Assembly (NCBI GenBank): GCA_025980625.1
Contig: JAICXG010000170.1
Location: 1-6,035 of the forward strand
Direction: 5' to 3'
Length of the DNA: 6,035 bases
DNA from: Chthoniobacterales bacterium
Lineage (GTDB): Bacteria; Verrucomicrobiota; Verrucomicrobiia; Chthoniobacterales; UBA10450
Shown here one piece after another: positions 5,684-6,035 of this stretch. A program made the translations under genes and the position numbers. The notes below the pieces were generated by a model. It did not search any database, had not been told where the DNA came from, and was given only the letters and a program-made list of their open reading frames with translations. Position 1 is the first letter of the stretch. Each line of letters starts with the position of its first letter.

Positions 5684-5684
5684 A

Positions 5685-5714
5685 GTGCTGCGCGCCGGAT
5701 GACAAGCGCAGCAC
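5685..5714. repeat. 9-bp perfect inverted repeat, 12-nt spacer
   Basis: GTGCTGCGC (5685-5693) and GCGCAGCAC (5706-5714) pair exactly around a 12-nt loop, ending 22 nt before the chosen coaX start. A moderately T-rich GTGTTTGTT follows, so an attenuator-like role is conceivable but unproven. Confidence 0.6.
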
Positions 5715-5736
5715 GGCGGTGTTTGTTCCGCTTTGC

Positions 5737-6035
5737 ATGCTGCCCGCTGTGCCTAACGAAAAGCGCACCTATCTTCTCATTGACGTCAGCAACTCATTCA
5801 CCAAGTTCGCCTTCGCCAACACGCAAAAGCTCGGCGCGACGAAACGGATCGAGACCGCGCGATTGACCGCAGCTACTTTCGCGAAAATAATCGGCCGACG
5901 GAAAATTGATCGCATCGTCGTTTCTTCCGTCGTGCCGAAAAAGGACGCGCTGATTCGGCGCGCCACGCGCAAAGCGCCGGTTCTCTTCGTGAGTGCGAAA
6001 TGCGAACTCGGCGTCGGCGTCGAGTACCCGAGGCC
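5737..6035 (+). CDS. coaX: Type III pantothenate kinase (3' truncated)
   Basis: CoaX phosphorylates pantothenate to 4'-phosphopantothenate, the first step of coenzyme A synthesis, using an ASKHA-type fold in the cytoplasm. Ninety-nine codons are present and the frame is open at the window end. Evidence is the N-terminal YLLIDVSNSFTKFAF, equivalent to the D-x-G-N-T phosphate loop of the family with Ser in place of Gly and Thr, then IDRIVVSSVVP in the middle and ELGVGVEYPR at the edge, matching the family's V-x-Y-x-x-P region. ATG 5737 and GTG 5749 are both in frame and neither has a ribosome site; I prefer the ATG, but 5749 would place the start nearer the first strand. A GCCTAACGAA copy (5751-5760) covers the codons just after the GTG. 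The product may be 4 residues shorter than annotated. Confidence 0.85.
   Translation, partial: MLPAVPNEKRTYLLIDVSNSFTKFAFANTQKLGATKRIETARLTAATFAKIIGRRKIDRIVVSSVVPKKDALIRRATRKAPVLFVSAKCELGVGVEYPR
5751..5760 (+). repeat. GCCTAACGAA copy 12 (at the coaX start)
   Basis: Lies in codons P-N-E at the N-terminus of CoaX and overlaps the last base of the alternative GTG start at 5749. Confidence 0.85.

Larger units (their letters stand above)
5570..5736. promoter_or_regulatory. Divergent intergenic region between esterase gene and coaX
   Basis: This 167-nt spacer lies between genes transcribed away from each other, so it should hold promoters for both. I cannot point to convincing -35/-10 boxes on either strand. 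It contains the dyad cluster at 5649-5714, listed separately, and no supportable small gene. Confidence 0.5.

Noticed and set aside
1..5760. Integron attC (gene cassette) array, because GCCTAAC and GTTAGGC fit the RYYYAAC and GTTRRRY core sites of attC.
   Set aside because: Apart from one 150-bp pair inside recQ coding sequence, the copies are not arranged as inverted R''/R' pairs 57-141 nt apart with inner L boxes. The genes are long housekeeping genes on both strands, and no integrase is present. The similarity to the core site is worth knowing but does not explain the distribution.
5147..5866. Long + strand open frame (239 codons) opposite the esterase gene and running into coaX.
   Set aside because: Arginine- and proline-rich low-complexity translation with no recognisable domain. 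The opposite strand encodes a convincing esterase, and the frame conflicts with coaX.

Overview
The window looks like a GC-rich chromosomal segment of a free-living bacterium, most likely a Verrucomicrobiota member of the Chthoniobacter/Udaeobacter soil type. That placement is inferred from the gene set, the codon usage, the weak ribosome binding sites and the style of the LysM/YkuD-like and DUF2007 proteins. It was not tested by a search. The genes are housekeeping and small conserved ones. I see no phage, plasmid, insertion sequence, CRISPR, tRNA or rRNA.

Layout: five genes run on the + strand. They are a 5'-truncated recQ helicase (1-1665), a four-helix DUF420/CtaM-like membrane protein (1773-2216), a DUF2007 plus zinc-ribbon protein (2258-2701), a membrane-anchored LysM protein with an apparently dead L,D-transpeptidase-like domain (2776-3615), and accA, the carboxyltransferase alpha subunit of acetyl-CoA carboxylase (3713-4690). 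A putative alpha/beta-hydrolase esterase (4706-5569, - strand) converges on accA with only 15 nt between the stops. After a 167-nt divergent spacer full of dyad symmetry, the 5' part of a type III pantothenate kinase gene, coaX (5737 to the window end), runs on the + strand. The genes do not form one obvious pathway. accA and coaX both feed acyl/CoA metabolism, and the LysM protein probably acts at the cell envelope.

The most striking feature is not a gene. The octamer CCTAACGA occurs 12 times exactly in 6 kb, counting both strands, where about 0.2 would be expected at random. Eleven of the copies extend to GCCTAACGA and seven to GCCTAACGAG. Copies lie inside coding sequence in several frames, over the stop codons of three genes, over the catalytic serine codon of the esterase, at the start of coaX, and in intergenic DNA. 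Six of the twelve lie in recQ. The pattern resembles DNA uptake sequences (Neisseria DUS, Haemophilus USS) or another genome-wide recognition word, and it is the candidate undescribed system here. Secondary points of interest are an 8-bp tandem and inverted repeat structure directly before accA, a cluster of overlapping dyads before coaX, and the YkuD-like domain without catalytic Cys or His.
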